Position numbers and translations under genes: made by a program
Source: Sambucus nigra
Taxonomy: Eukaryota > Streptophyta > Magnoliopsida > Dipsacales > Adoxaceae
Direction: 5' to 3'
DNA length: 64,000 nt
NCBI GenBank assembly: GCA_949130495.1
Contig: OX422223.1
Coordinates: 80,880,751-80,944,750, forward strand
The notes under the pieces: model-generated
The model's database searches: none
Told to the model about the DNA's origin: nothing
The model's input: the letters and a program-made list of their open reading frames with translations, nothing else
Part shown: positions 46,515 through 60,100 of the stretch, in pieces
How the letters are laid out: each line of letters starts with the position of its first letter
Numbering within the stretch: the stretch's first letter is position 1

Positions 46515-46781
46515 CCAGAATTGTCACGGTCAATGGCCGTGACAATTTTTTTTAAAAAGGGTCACGGCTTTGTCACGGTTATAAACCGTGACAAACGTGT
46601 CACGGTCATTGACCGCGACACGACCGTGACACAAAATGCGAGTTTTGTGTCAAGGTCAATGACAGTGACACGACCGTGACAAAAAAAGTTATCTCGCCTC
46701 GAAATGTCACCGTCATTGACCTTGACAAGTTGGATTTGTCAAGGTCAATGACCTTGACAAATGGGAAGATTTGGTGTAGTG
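46515..46781 (+). repeat. CACTA 3' subterminal motif cluster and terminal repeat
   Basis: Multiple GTCACGGTC / GACCGTGAC units, some as GTCAAGGTCA, lie within 270 bp of the TAGTG end. They mirror those at the 5' end but do not form one long perfect hairpin. Confidence 0.85.
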
Positions 46782-47351
46782 AAAAGCCCATAATTTGGTT
46801 TAAATCAACATTTCAATAATATATAAATCCAATCCAATACCAAGCGTATGATAGTCTGACATAAATATAAGCAACCCAAACCACCATAAAGTAAATAAGT
46901 CTCGGGCTTATGCCCATATAATAATCTCATATAAAATAAGTACTGAAGCTGGAAAGCACCTAAGCTAGAATCAATAGATTTGAAATGCATGAGGAGCAAA
47001 ATGAGAATACAAGGTTGTCAGGTCAATAGTCTTATGATCCCTGTCTATGAGCACCTAGGGGGGGGGGGGGGGGAATATTTAAATTCGAGTCAGAGCCCTA
47101 GATGTGCAAGAACTAACTTATTCAATTTAAAATGCAATAAATACAGTCGATGCAAGGTAAATATCCCCTATCGCCACTCACATGCGACTAACATATCACC
47201 CCTTATCTAAGTGCGATATTACCCGCATCCCAACAAGTCCCGAAATATTATATGTGACCATCGTGCCAATTTAATATTAATTGAATTAGTTTTAATCAAT
47301 TGCTACAATGAAACCGACTATATTTTATTTCCAAAACCCAAGGAATCTGAG

Positions 47352-47385
<34 letters not shown>

Positions 47386-48844
47386 TGAAATGGGCATAAA
47401 TATCTATTATGCACAACATAATAAGGGTCTATAAATTTATGTCCACATTCGTAGACAATTTAATTAATCTCATTTAATTCGGGTAATTTTTATATATACG
47501 TCCTTTCATATGTGCAACACGCAAAGGCATCTACCAGTGATATCTCGTTCGTGCTCTATCGGCAAGTTCAGAGGAATCTCTTATCCCAGTCGGACGTCAC
47601 AAGATACACATAAGTGGGCGCGGTTCCTACGCAGTACACTAGTTCATGGATCATACCCAGTGGTGACAAAGGATCCCGGCATCAATGCTTACCTCTCGCA
47701 GATGGCGTTGTTACGTAGTACCTAAATGACTTACACAATGCCTAGCCCACATGCACCGACGTGAGCTACAATCCCGAGCGCGCGAAATCCCAAGCCGATA
47801 TATAGGACCGTCCTCAGACATTGGTATGTCCACACAGATACGCACATGTACATATTATTACTCCCATATAGTATGTATAGGTAACTACTCTATAATTACC
47901 TAAAGTATACCACATGATGTCCACAAATATTTATCCATTAACAATTGACCATGTAGTTAATTATTAATCCCATCTTCTTTAACAAATTATTCAACCATCT
48001 AGTTAAATATAATATCCCAATTAACATATGCGTCCCGTTTATATTTTTAATAAATTCTCCGTTGTCCCAAACACCGTCCTGCCAACTCGTACGGACTTCT
48101 AAAATTACTCCAGAACTAATTATGACCACGTCTCACTCAGCCCCTAGGACCGAATCTATTCGGTTCTTGGCCGAATCAATTCACTCCAAGGCCGAATCGA
48201 TTAGGAATTGTGCAGTAGCCCAAATATATTTCTACTTTCCAACACGATATTTATTCATTCATTCCTAAGATTACTTCTAATGGTTCATTCCATTGTATAA
48301 TCATATAATCAAGTCCCTACCACTTAGTTAGTCATCTTAGAACAATTAATTCCATGTATTAGCTCCAATTTCATTCCCTAAATTCCCAGAATTCATAAAT
48401 ATAAATAAAGAACCTAAACCCAGGTTTCTTCCATAATATGAACATTATGTAATTCAATTTAGGGGTATGTAACATGGAATTTACATCATAATATGAAGAT
48501 CATAAACACGTGTTAAAGTCCTCTACATATGATTTTCAAGATTTCTTAATTTCATCTCAAGAACCCTAAGGCTTCTATCATCGAATTTTCAAGAATTGAT
48601 TCCTAGATTTCTGGGTCAACACCCTATGTTATAATTAGTCCTCTATATGCATGAGATTAATTCCTAACATTTAATCATCAAAGTACAACCTAAAACCCAT
48701 AAATCACATAGGGTCATTACAATGAATCAAGAAGCAAATTGGAAATTAAATTGGGCAAGAAAATTCTTGCCTGAATATATGGTTGATGAAATCCTCCTTT
48801 TTGAATTCCTCTTCACTCCTTTGTTGTGAATTCTTCTCTTCTTC

Positions 48845-48905
<61 letters not shown>

Positions 48906-49368
48906 ACAAAGTGGTATATGCAAGGTCTTTTAAAGATAACATCCTGGGAGTTTATCAGTTTCTTAATATAAGTCATTAACTCCCTAATCCTAAGTTGGGT
49001 TAAATTTCCAAATTTTGGGCCCCCAAATGGACCCGAACCTATAACCAGACTAACCCAAAAGTCTCACAACATATATACTTATACTTCGGGACCATTTTTA
49101 AAGGTTTAAAAAACCTAAATGATATCGTATACTCCCCGAAATACGTCCCAATTAATTTATCCCAACATTACATTTTTATAATTCCGTCACGCATTCGTTC
49201 ATGAATTTCTACTACACATGCAATTGTTATAAACATTAACATAACAATAATTTATTTGTTCACAATTAATAATTTAAACTCACCGAGTTAATCTAATTTT
49301 CACAAAATTTTATTTTATCCCAAAAATATAGTTTTATTATTTATTCTAGAAAAATATGGGGTATTACA
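46782..49368 (-). repeat. Gypsy LTR related to the Gypsy A LTR
   Basis: On minus it starts TGTAATACCCCATATT at 49368. Landmarks shared with the Gypsy A LTR: AATAAGTCTCGGGCTTATGCCC (46899-46920, allowing two mismatches), the CGAATCGATT palindromes at 48151-48204 and a TA tract at 47353-47383. Neither PBS nor polypurine tract adjoins, so it may be a solo LTR. The left end is unclear: it may stop at, or continue across, the CACTA insertion. It contains a 16-base G run (47058-47073). Confidence 0.7.
48846..48908. repeat. Compound (TC)n(AC)n microsatellite
   Basis: About 17 TC units followed by about 13 AC units; the open frames here are artefacts. Confidence 0.95.
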
Positions 49369-49640
49369 TATCACTCATTCGGGTGCCGATTTATTCTCAT
49401 TTATTTCTTCATCTTATTCATTAACTAAATAGCAGCCCATGAATATATTATATCGATATTTGGTCAGAGGGTATATAACATAAAGATCATGATGCCAATT
49501 AGAACAAAGAAAATGATGATACTCACTAAGAAATGTGCGTGACAGTAGAACCAAAAAGCGAGAAACCATTTTGATTTCTCAATTAATTGGTGTTGAATCT
49601 CCCTCTCTCCCCTCTTAGCTTTTTGTTATCAATTTTTTTA

Positions 49641-49861
49641 CTCCCTTAATTGGAAGGATACATTCATTTTATCTATAATACGGTTAAAATGAAAGGTGTT
49701 CATTTGTATATATTTGTATCTATGTAACTACTATCATTTTTTTCTATGGATTTTTGTGTTTTTCTTCAACTTCTTATGAGTTGTACCCATATATGACTTT
49801 TGTAGACCATTTTATTTGTTTGAAGATTGTATCTATTGTATTTTTAAAAAAGTGGATGGAG
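49641..49861. mobile_element. Stowaway-like MITE, 221 bp
   Basis: CTCCCTTAATTGG at the left and GTGGATGGAG at the right, each flanked by TA. Size, TA duplication and CTCCCT-type ends fit Tc1/mariner-derived Stowaway MITEs. The inverted repeat is imperfect. Confidence 0.55.
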
Positions 49862-51133
49862 TAAATAAATGGTTATAATGTACACAATCAAATGTTCATG
49901 ATATATAATTTTATTTTTTATTTTTGTGCTGAACAATTAATGGGTCTTACCCCAAAATAGTGCGTGAAGAATACTTTATTTTATAAGGGTTTTGTCCATT
50001 GCATCTTTTGATAAGTCATTGGAGTATAAGAACGGTTTGGATATATACATGGAGTGTTTAAACAATCAATAATGTTAAGCCGACTGAGATATGAAACACA
50101 AAAGGGTCCAACACAGTGACGTGTCAATCTCGAATTGGCATGTGTATGAGCTCCACTCCTTTTGGACCAAAACCCGATCCAATATGAGTACACCATGACT
50201 GTATATCGCACCAAATGTACCACATTTGTGATTCAAAATGGAAAGACTCTTAAACAATAGTATTAAAAGAACACACTCGGGTTTGCGCAGTCGTGAAGCT
50301 TCAATGAAGTTGGGAAAATTTTAATCCATTTTTACTATTTTTTATTTTGTGTGAATTTTTTTAGAGCTATTTAATATTTGGCGGACTTCTATAATATCCC
50401 AGAAAATAATATATAGATGTTACGTTTGGAACGTATCACCATGAGATGTGCGTGAAAAAACTGGATATAAATGGATATTGCATGGTGTTTAAGAAGAGAT
50501 ACAATTTTGTGAATGATAAATTTTCCTTTTTTAATGTCATTATACAATCGCAAGCGCATCACGCGGGTCTACATGCGAGTACTATTATAAAATGCTATAC
50601 AACTATTTACTTCCCAAACACACCTAACTACTCCACGTGGAAACCATTTTCTCAGCAATTTCCTCCCATCTCCCATGTCTCTTATCTCAAATTTATATAG
50701 TCTTTTGAGTCCCCCCTCCCCCCCCCCCCCAAAAAAAAAAGTCAAGCAGACGTCTTCCCATCTTCCTCCTACAACAGATTAAGAATCTAGGCAGTCATCT
50801 CGCCTTCCATCTTCCTCCATTAAAGAAAGATCAACCCATCATTTCATACACTCCCAACAACTCTGACCATCGTCTAAAGTATATAACTCTCAAACTGTGT
50901 TCATTCGGTTATTTCAGACATCAACAAACAAACATATTTAAAACTTCATATTCAAATAAAAAAAATAGGCTTAGCCTAAAAGGTTTGAGATTAGTCATAA
51001 GTCCCATTTTTAATTAATTTCAGATTATTTTTCATCCCTACTAAAGAGCGTAGCTTAACCCCCAAATCATTGTCCTTCCCTTTGCATCTGAATCGTCGCC
51101 TTCCTCCTTACAAATCAGCACCATACTCTGGTT

Positions 51134-51165
<32 letters not shown>

Positions 51166-54100
51166 AATATACATATATCAAGCTTAGCATTTTGGGGTTA
51201 ATAAATTATGCCAGGATCCTAGATTTATGGGAGAAAAATCAATCAGTCATTAGATAAACTTAACTTCAAATCAATTGAGGTAATAGATAGAAGAGAAACG
51301 TTTGTTTCGTTTTTATCTAATGAAATACTGTTGCGCGTACACATGTGTGAGTTTTTCAATCTCAACTTGGCTGAAATTAAATGACTGAAAACTTAGATTT
51401 GATCTATTTTCATTTTCCTTACATTTTAGCAGCAACTTACATATGCCAATTCGTAAAGTGAGACCAAACAATGATCAATAAATGTTGTTATGTAGGCTAA
51501 GTTCGGAGTTCTTTTCTAAAAATGAGAAACATCGGTGTAGGCTTTAAATCATATATTTTGTGTTGTTAATGTCAAAATAAATATGAAATCTAACGCAATT
51601 GCACCTCAACTGGAATATTTTAAAATAACCTTAGCCTTATCATATAAGTTTAGCTTGCTCAAAGTCACTCTATTTTTTCTTTTCAAATTGAAACAATAAA
51701 ATGAATATATCTAGATATATTTTTCATGCACAACACGTGTTCGATGAAATGTTTCAGTCTTAAATTTTGACTCATTAATCTAGATTTAGATCTTCAATAA
51801 GAATTATACTACATTTTCATATTGGAATGTTGTGCAGTGGATGAAAATACCAATGACGTATAATCCACAACACATAATCGAAAAAACGTTTATATTTGGC
51901 AAAGCAGATTTTAGTTACTGACCCTATAACCATATGAGAGATAAATGAATTCATCCGTTCATTTATGGTGTGTGTGGATTAGCTTTGGGACACTTTTATA
52001 AAACTTCATCTTATTTTTCTTAGCTTTGAAAATCATATTTTGTGTAACTCCTCTATTTTAAGTTGGTTTTGAAGTGTCATATAAATTTTAAAGTCACCAT
52101 TTTGTTTTTTTTTCTATACAAAGTCAAAGACCCATTTCATAATTTCAGATATTCTCTTACAATAAAAATTGGACTTATCACTGCTTTATTCCACAGGTTA
52201 TTAATGATAATATTTTAATATGGGTATTGGATGCTCTTGGTAAAAGTTCCATTTTCCTTATTATATTGCATTTGAACCCTAATGGCTCACATCTTTATCT
52301 ATACACCATTAGAAAGTCAATATAATTACAATTTTAATTTTAAATCAAATTATCTGGTAAATAAAGTAGTGCATATAATAATCACGTTGAAGTTGAAATG
52401 TTACTTTATCAAATAACCCATTCACAAAAATAATTACAATCAATTAAGGAAGAAACAAATAGTATATATAACTATCAATATCAAATTAATTAATGAATCG
52501 ATATGTAGATAACAACAAAAATATGTATATTTAAGTATAATCTAGAGATGCATTAAAATGCCAAAATTCAAAATTTTAAAATCATGAATATATAAAATTA
52601 CTGTTGGAACTACTGACAACAACCTAAATAGGTCTGAGTTGTGGAAGGAATAAACTTTAAAGTTGAATTTTTGAAAGAAATAGGGGCCAATAAATTTGGG
52701 CTTATAGATTGCCCCCAAAACTAAAAAAATCAACAGTATATCGTATATTGGATCAGAAAAAAATAATCACGTTGTTAGCGAATTAATGAAAGGAAAAATT
52801 TCTCCTCTCATAATTCATGCCAGCTATTGATAAAACTCATTTTGTTTAAATATAAACAATACCACCAACCGTTAATATCATAGTTAAAAATATAAACAAA
52901 TAACATTAAATAGAAAAAATAAGGAAATAACTTTAAATAGAAAATAAATTTTGTTGTAACCAAACCTTTAACTTCACCTTCATCTCCATTGTCGCCTAGC
53001 GTAATCGTTGTAGTGCCATTAGAATGCCATTGTCGAACTAGGATAGGAAAAAAATATCTTCAATATCCTTGATGAAGTGAGAATTCCAAATCACCACTGC
53101 TAAAAACCCATATAATTAGTACCAAATCTAATGCTCTATTGTTATAATGAGTTGAATAACTATATGAAAGACAAATTATATACATAGATGTAAAATATGA
53201 GAGGAGATATAAAAATGCTTGGAGTTGATGCCCATAGAAACGCATAATTAGGTTTACAAGATTATATAAGAAAGGATTTAAAATATAAATAATTTATAGA
53301 GAGATGGAAATATGAATCGGGAGAAAGGGGGATTTGATGGGATATTACAAGACAAAAGGGTGTGAGAATTTAGCAGAAGACAACAAGGCAAGAATGTATT
53401 AAAAGAGGGAGAAGATAAAAGATAAAAGATAAAAGTTGAGATAAAAGGTTGCTACAACTAAATTGGAGAGGGGGGATATTTATCAAACAAAGTAAAAAAT
53501 ATACCATTTACTACCTCCACGTGTCAAACCGTGGTGAGGAGAGCTAGCTTAAGATATATACACTAAAAATTTATATGACCATTGTAACTCTTCTTTTAGT
53601 GAATAAATGCTTTTAAAAGGAGTTTAAGCAATCATTCGTACAATTGATAAATCATCTAGGGTCGTAATAACATCAACCTTAAGGGAACACTAAGAATATT
53701 AAAATAGTAGGGATATAGTTATTATATATATTAAATATGGCACATATATTCATATAGAATTTTAATACATAATATTTTTAAGCTCAAAAAGTGTGCCCAA
53801 AGGTACATGTTATCATTTACCAATCATATAAGCCATGTATTCTTTGATTAATCCATGTGTGTAAAAGAACATTCTAGGAAGAGGGGAGGATAATCTATGT
53901 AAGACAATTCTTTATTAAAATATCTTATATTAGAGCATCTCTAATTATAGTGTATATTTTCAATGTAAATATTATGTGTAAACTAAGTTTTATGATAAAA
54001 TTATACACAATGCTATTTTCCAATTCTTTAATCTTTTAAAAACATTTTTTTTTGCCAAACTTGAAAAGATTAATAAAATACAGACACATAACAAAATATA

Positions 54101-54689
54101 TTTTATCATTTTTTTAAAATTTAACATTAAATATGAAACTTGTTTGATAAATAGAATCAAAGGAGTTTCAAAAATAAAAATTGAAAATTGAAAATAGAAA
54201 AAAATGGAAAATGGTAAATAATTCAACCAAAATTTCTTCAAATTTGTTTATCAAAAGATTTGCTCTTTTTTTCAATTGTAGTTGTGCAAAAAGATGGAAA
54301 AGAATGAGTTTAAACAAACTAATAAAAAATTTATCTTAAAATTTTCTTTCGGGGGGGGGGGGGGGGAGGTAAGAAAGTAAATGTTGAAATTAATAAATTT
54401 TCTTGATTTAACAAGTTGTTCATTCAGGGTGGTTGAAATTTCCCAACGCACATATGTGTAATCACACTCATGAAATGTTAGAAAATATATAAATTTTCAT
54501 ATTTTCCATTCTAAACCTCATCAATCAAATGCACTAATTTTAAAGTTTTGAACTGCATAAAAAACTTATTTCCATAGTAAATGTCATTAACCAAATGAAT
54601 TACTTTTGTAGTTTTGGACAAGAGAGAAAATTAATATTACTGTAATGGCAAAAATATGACTTTCACTCTTAATATAGTAATGAAGTAAT
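49862..54689. other. AT-rich sequence without recognisable genes
   Basis: I see no conserved domain, RNA gene or element ends. Contents: a C13-A10 homopolymer pair (50718-50740), a (TC)n tract (51135-51163), a short direct repeat of GATAAAA (53417-53450) and a 16-base G run (54351-54366). Short frames at 49981-50223, 50446-50700 and 53060-53245 have no support as genes. Confidence 0.5.
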
Positions 54690-55640
54690 AATAAGGCTTT
54701 ACGTTTGTGTCAAAGTAAATGAATAGTAAAATAAACGAACATCGTATATATGTGGTTCAGTCGAATTTGGCCTATGTCCACTAGGAAAAAGGAGAGGGGA
54801 CTTTTTTTTATTGATTTCAATCATTACAGAGTTTTTGTACATGGAGATTCATCCAACTATCTCAATGCTAATTGGATTTATATACACAATCGTACAACGT
54901 TACTCCTATTTAATTGCACATACGTTGAGGAAAGTTGAGTGGAATGGTACATGTGTTTATCCCTGTCTGCTCCATGTCTTCCCACATTTCTTATTCACCA
55001 GGATGGCCGTCCACTTTTCTTAGGAAAAGTGAAACTTATTTTAGATAACATCTAGTTGACAAAGTCTCAAGGATTTAAATTAATCGATCGTCATTCGGCC
55101 GATAAAGGGGAGTGTCTGAGTGTCCACTCATACATATTAATATTAGACAACTGACTGTTCGTTCGGAGAAGCGTTCGGACAATTCTTAGGGTGATCCTGT
55201 TCGAACTTAATCTGATTAGAAATATTACTCTCGTCAGCTAACCCCAAGACTCGTTGCGTTCATAGAGATGAGTTGAATATTATTTCTTGTAGCCGAACAT
55301 GTTCCACATTATTTATGCCACTTTTGCTTCTTGTGTTGCCCTGTTTATGTAGCTGAATAAATATCTCCGTCATATCAATGTCTGTTGGACGGATTTTGAT
55401 TCATAATTATTCATTTGGGTTTCTATGCTAACATGTGATGATACGATGAGGTGCCAATGTGTAATCCCGATGTGAGGCACCGTTTGGGAGAAGAACCATA
55501 ATCATTGCGTGTTTGATGACATGTTTGTTCCCATGGTGCATGTATGCACATGAATTTACTTCACACGTGATGATCGCAAGTGTAACCGACCAAACATTCA
55601 CACCCATTGTATTGAATAAGATATGTTCGTTGAATTTGAA
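54690..55640 (-). repeat. Diverged Tat-lineage LTR (relic)
   Basis: At 54752-54785 the sequence GTGGTTCAGTCGAATTTGG followed by CCTATGTCCACT matches the Tat LTR block GTGGTTCAGCC...GGCCTACGTCCACT at 6860-6893. Its position next to a plus-strand Transposase_28-like gene repeats the layout of the intact element. The ends are not resolved. Confidence 0.5.
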
Positions 55641-55659
55641 AAGGATTTTTCCTTCTTAA

Positions 55660-58340
55660 TATAAAAGTCGAGAAACTCCCATTTATTAAAATTTTCTATT
55701 TCCAAACATCGATTTACTAAAGCATTTTGTGTTCCTCTCTCCTCTAGAAGCTTCCTCTCCAAACTCCCTTATTTTTAAACCCTAGTGAAATCCTATTTCC
55801 TTATAGTCAAGGTCCTCTAAGTCCTAACTAGTTTCCCATTTCTATGTCTAAAGGTCTCTGTGCATAGTCTCTCCTACATTCCATTTCTTCCACTAGTTTA
55901 CTCCTCTTCCTCTTATTATATCTTTTTCTAAATTCTTAGTTTTGGCATATCAAAGCCTTGGTTTAATATTTTATTTTACTAGGATTCGATCCTTTGTATC
56001 CTAATTCCCCAAGGGTAATCCCTATATTTCCAACTTCATTGCCTCCGAACCACCCATGCTTCAGTATATCAATTGGCTTCAACCTTTTGGGCATTCTTTT
56101 AACCTGACTCACTAAGAGAGATGCCAAAACTAGAAAGCTTTAACAAACATGGTAGAAATTATAGATGCCTTCGGGACTGAACATAACAAATGAATGGGCT
56201 CCACCCGAGGGGCTTCTTTATGGACTATCGAGAGATTTAATTATCCAGTTAGAAATTACAACACTATTCTAGATAGAAGTCCCTTAAACCCTCCTCTGGC
56301 TAGGACCATTGGGAGCAACGCTCTAGGCCCTTATGATGCAGTGAATTATATGTCCGAGCAGAATGATTTGAATTAAGGTGAGCATCTTTCTCTTCTTAGA
56401 GCTCTATTTATCTGATTGGCCGATGAGACTGATTGTGCTCCGAATGTTTGTGAGGTATAAGTCTTCTTTTATGAGAATTATTTTCAGATCGGACTTGGGA
56501 TTACTTTATCCAAAACTATTCACGATATCCTTTCTTTTATAAACCTTGATCCTTAATAATTAGTCCCGAATGCCTGGCCGATCATAGTAGGATCCATGGT
56601 TCATTTCCATGATTTTTTCAAAGCCAATCACCCCCTGGCGGTGGCTGAATTGTTGATCGTCTATAAACCTATGGTCTCACAAGGGGGGGGGGGGGGGGTA
56701 CACGGTGGCCTTTAAAAATAAGAATATAGGCTTTGTTACTTCCCTCCATTACTCAAACCACGATTGGAGGTGAAAATTCGCTCTTCTTTTGTGATAAAGG
56801 ATGGGAATGTGATGAGAAGGATGACCTCACAAGTCATCTCTTTACCGTTCCCCTAATTTGGAACAAACATGATTTGAGTGAGTCTTTTAACTTTATAAGT
56901 TCATGCTTCATATTATATGTGAAACTTGTTCGTACTAATAATTTTTCTCTTTGTTATAGATAAGGATCTTTATCGACCTTCTTTATATTCAAGAGGATAG
57001 GAAAGAGAAGGTTACAGAAACTTTGTCCGTTCAAGGAGATCTGTAACCTTCAAAGGTTGAGACAACGTGGTTTTATCGCTAAGGGAGAGGAGGTATGTGA
57101 TCGATATGCTCTTCGCCTATGGGCCAAAATCGAAGAAGAAAATCTCATACTTCTCTGATTCCAACGTTCGTACTTTCCAGACTCCTCAGGTATGACTATT
57201 TATGCCGAAAACCCTTAATCTCTCTAATTGACTAGCTTTACTCAAATATCTTGTCAACTGTTGGAGAAGTGTCTGACCAGGAATTCAGAGTAACCCTGCA
57301 AATGAACAATCAGGCAGCCGCCCCTTAGCCTATAAATTCGCATTCTCCCCAACCAAACATTTCCATTATGTTGAAAACCCCCTAGTCCGATTGTTTGGGG
57401 AGGATGATACCATTCATCAAACAAACATATTAGAGAATATATCCTCTCTTCAGTTTATAAATAAATAACCTCTTTGGAGGAATGCTTAAAAAATTCCTAT
57501 GAAGGCTAAGACTACTCCCACATCTTCTCGAAGGAGGTTAGTTATCGATAATGAACCTCATGAGGTTGAGGGACTAAATAATGGTCCTACCCATAATCTG
57601 TATGATGATCCAAAGGAAAACTAGTTGGATTTTTAGGAGTCCTTGGGGGATGGTAAGTTAGATCGCTTTGAGGAGGTTCGATTGGGTGTGACAAACACAT
57701 CATCCAATTTAGATCTAAAGTAGTAACACAATCGATCTTATTGATCTTAAACCCTCTCTCTGTGTTGTGCGACTAACCTTTATTTTCTATAGGTAAGCAT
57801 CCTCGGGACTTACATGACCCAGAGGAAGAAGGAAAGGAAGTACGAGGCCAGAACCATCCCAAAGATAAAAGATGATCTGGAGGCTGAAAAAGGTCTTTGG
57901 AGTAAGGCTAAACTGGACCTCACAAATGCTAATATTTAACTTGAGAATGAGAAGAAGGCAAAGGACTTGTCCCTGACGGAGAAGAATAATATTGAAGTAG
58001 AGAAGGTTTAACTTTAAAAAGGGATGACCGAGCTGAAGCATCATATTTCAGGAAAAGACAAGGAAAAGGACGATGTTGTTCAGGATAAGAGGAATCTAGT
58101 GACTCTTTTATGTTTTAAGTATTTGAGGTCTTTCTTGACCTCCATCTAACGCGGCTTGATGAAGTACCGATCCGTTCCAAAAAGTTATTGAGATATAGTG
58201 AATCGGGTCCAAGTAGGTCGTTCTGATATTGATTTATTCTCTTTTAACCTCGAAGACTACAAGGGGGAAAAGAGGAGACGATGCCCTCACCTACTTGTAC
58301 AGATCAGGAAGGGTATGTTAAATATCGAAGGTTCCTTATC
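55660..58340 (+). pseudogene. Second antisense Transposase_28-like gene, heavily decayed
   Basis: A TATA-like TAATATAAAAG at 55658-55668 and pyrimidine-rich leader precede it. One frame from about 56194 to 56700, with five stops, reads YENYFQIGLGITLSKTIHDI, then NAWPIIVGSMVHFHDFFKAN, aligning with the N-terminal domain of the gene at 7867. Further on, 57800-58090 encodes a Lys/Glu coiled coil with stops (RKYEARTIPKIKDDLEAEKG), then RGLMKYRSVPKSY and an acidic tail, as in the other antisense genes. A 16-base G run (56683-56698) breaks the frame. Function unknown. Confidence 0.6.
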
Positions 58341-59240
58341 GAACCTTAGAATTTTGTGAGATTTGAGGATGAAAATCTCTATCTATTATGCGGTGCCTTT
58401 AACTTCTTCTCCATCTCCATAGATTACCCCTTCATATTATGGACATTTAAATATTTTGATTAGTCTGTAATACAAGTTTTTGAACATAAGTTTGAATCAT
58501 GTCTTGTCTGTAATTTTGAGCGACTTTTATTGAATGATATGGTTGTTGTCATTTATCCTTTCGCTTGATGGAATGTTTTTAATGCTTAATTTGTATGGCC
58601 TGAATGATGTGTCGTTGTTAACAATATTTCCTTAGTTTGGAACATTCTGTAGGTAAGCAATCCTTCTACACATGATTAATAATGCCAATTTAATTATTTA
58701 TACTCATTTATTTCCCAAGTTAAGTGCTGAATGAGTTGTTTAAAATAGATTGATGAACCGATTTTCTTATACTCTGTAAGTCAATGTTATGAAGAGTGAT
58801 GAGAACAATCATTTTATTTTTTATCAACAGTTTTTGTTTAGAATTTTTTCTTTGAAGTTGAATATGCCTAGTTTATTTCCCTCTTATATCCTCTTTCAAA
58901 TATGAATTATGTGATTAGAATTTTCCCTTCTTGACTCAGAGTTATCACTTATTTATACATGCACCGACCACAGCGTAAAAATTAGATTAGTCCTGAGAGG
59001 GTTAGGAGTTCACTCGGTGATCAGTCGAGTTGTTCTTTTGAGACATTTGAGTCTGGAAAATGAGCATGGGGATAAAACCCAGCATGAGACTTCATCCGAC
59101 CTTGCTATTGGTACATAATATGGTTTGCTCCAAATAATTTAGGTGGGAATCCTATAACTTTACTGGTGCATAAATGGGTAAGCTCCGAGTGTGTAAGAAT
59201 AGATTTTTTAATCAAGTCAATTTGTATATTTTGGCTTAAT
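58341..59240. other. Spacer of the Tat-like relic, no gene
   Basis: AT-rich. GGGATAAAACCCAGCATGAG at 59070-59089 and GTCGAGTTG-like words recall the repeated 3' region of the intact Tat element. No integrase or RT remnant is found. Confidence 0.4.
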
Positions 59241-59259
59241 TCTTCTTCGACAAAACCGT

Positions 59260-60100
59260 TTGAGTCATAAGTTAGAATTTGAATTGGTTTATCCTTTAAA
59301 AGACTATAATATGTTTGATTGAAGACCGTAATGACAAAGTTAGAGTGTCTACATCATCGTGTTGTGTTTCATACTACGGTTCGTCTTCAAAAATCAAAGA
59401 TCTCAATGAGGTATGAATGCATTTTAGTTTGATCCTTAGAATTTCTTTTAGGTGTTTTTAAAGGAAAAAATGTTTTTAAGTCGTTCAAACGAACTTGACA
59501 TTATCGCTTGGACGAGATATGATATGTCGTTCAAACAAGGTTCCAATGAGGATTCAACGAGAGTTCTCCCCGTTAGAGGAAATCTCATTAGAAGGTCGTT
59601 CGATATTTATTGAACGAGTTTGTATGTTTTGTTCGAACGAGTTTCATTTTTCATTCAAACTAGATTACATACTTTGTTTGAATGAACCTATTGTTTTTGT
59701 TTGAATGAGTTGTGACACTTTACAAAAATCGTGTTTTCTATAAATAGGCGCTTGCAATGTTTAACTTGAGAATTTTAGCGAATATCAATTTCCCATATAT
59801 AACCAAAAGCCTCCAAACCCTAGTTTTCAACCGATTAGTTTGAGATCTAAGATTCAATCAATTATGTTAATTTGATATCTCCGTTTGGCACTAAAGTTTA
59901 TTTACTCATCATCCTTGTTGAGTATCTATTTCATGCAGTGGATTTTGTGCCTAGTTTGTTTACATGTGGTGGACTTCATATTGTGTGACAGTTGTTGAGC
60001 CTCGATCGGTGGATACCGTGGCGTGTGTGGACTCACGTGTTGTGACAGTGCGTAGGTGGACTCTTACATATCACTGTGCATGGTCAAATGAATGAAGAGC
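59260..60100 (+). repeat. Diverged relative of the Copia-like LTR, left part
   Basis: Matches the array LTRs in order: CTCA(A/G)..GGTATGAATGC, GTTTTTA, the TTCGAAC motif cluster (59480-59710, expanded), and CGGTGGATACCG. It is interrupted by the solo LTR and resumes at 63452-63690 with CGCCTAGATGCATG. Start not resolved. Confidence 0.55.

Larger units (their letters stand above)
43043..46781 (+). mobile_element. CACTA (En/Spm) transposon, non-autonomous, 3739 bp
   Basis: Termini CACTACACCAAA...TTTGGTGTAGTG, flanked by AAA on both sides (the 3-bp duplication is hard to prove in an A run). Both subterminal regions (43065-43335 and 46515-46760) are packed with GTCACGGTCA-type motifs in both orientations, the expected binding sites of a TnpA-like protein. 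It carries one decayed Transposase_24-like gene and no DDE transposase. Confidence 0.92.

Noticed and set aside
49981..50257. Overlapping 80-aa and 60-aa minus-strand frames
   Set aside because: No domain or conserved pattern; composition like the surrounding intergenic DNA.
50280..50330. tRNA- or SINE-like head (GGGTTTGCGCAGTCGTGAAGC)
   Set aside because: No A and B boxes at the right spacing, no cloverleaf and no flanking duplication.
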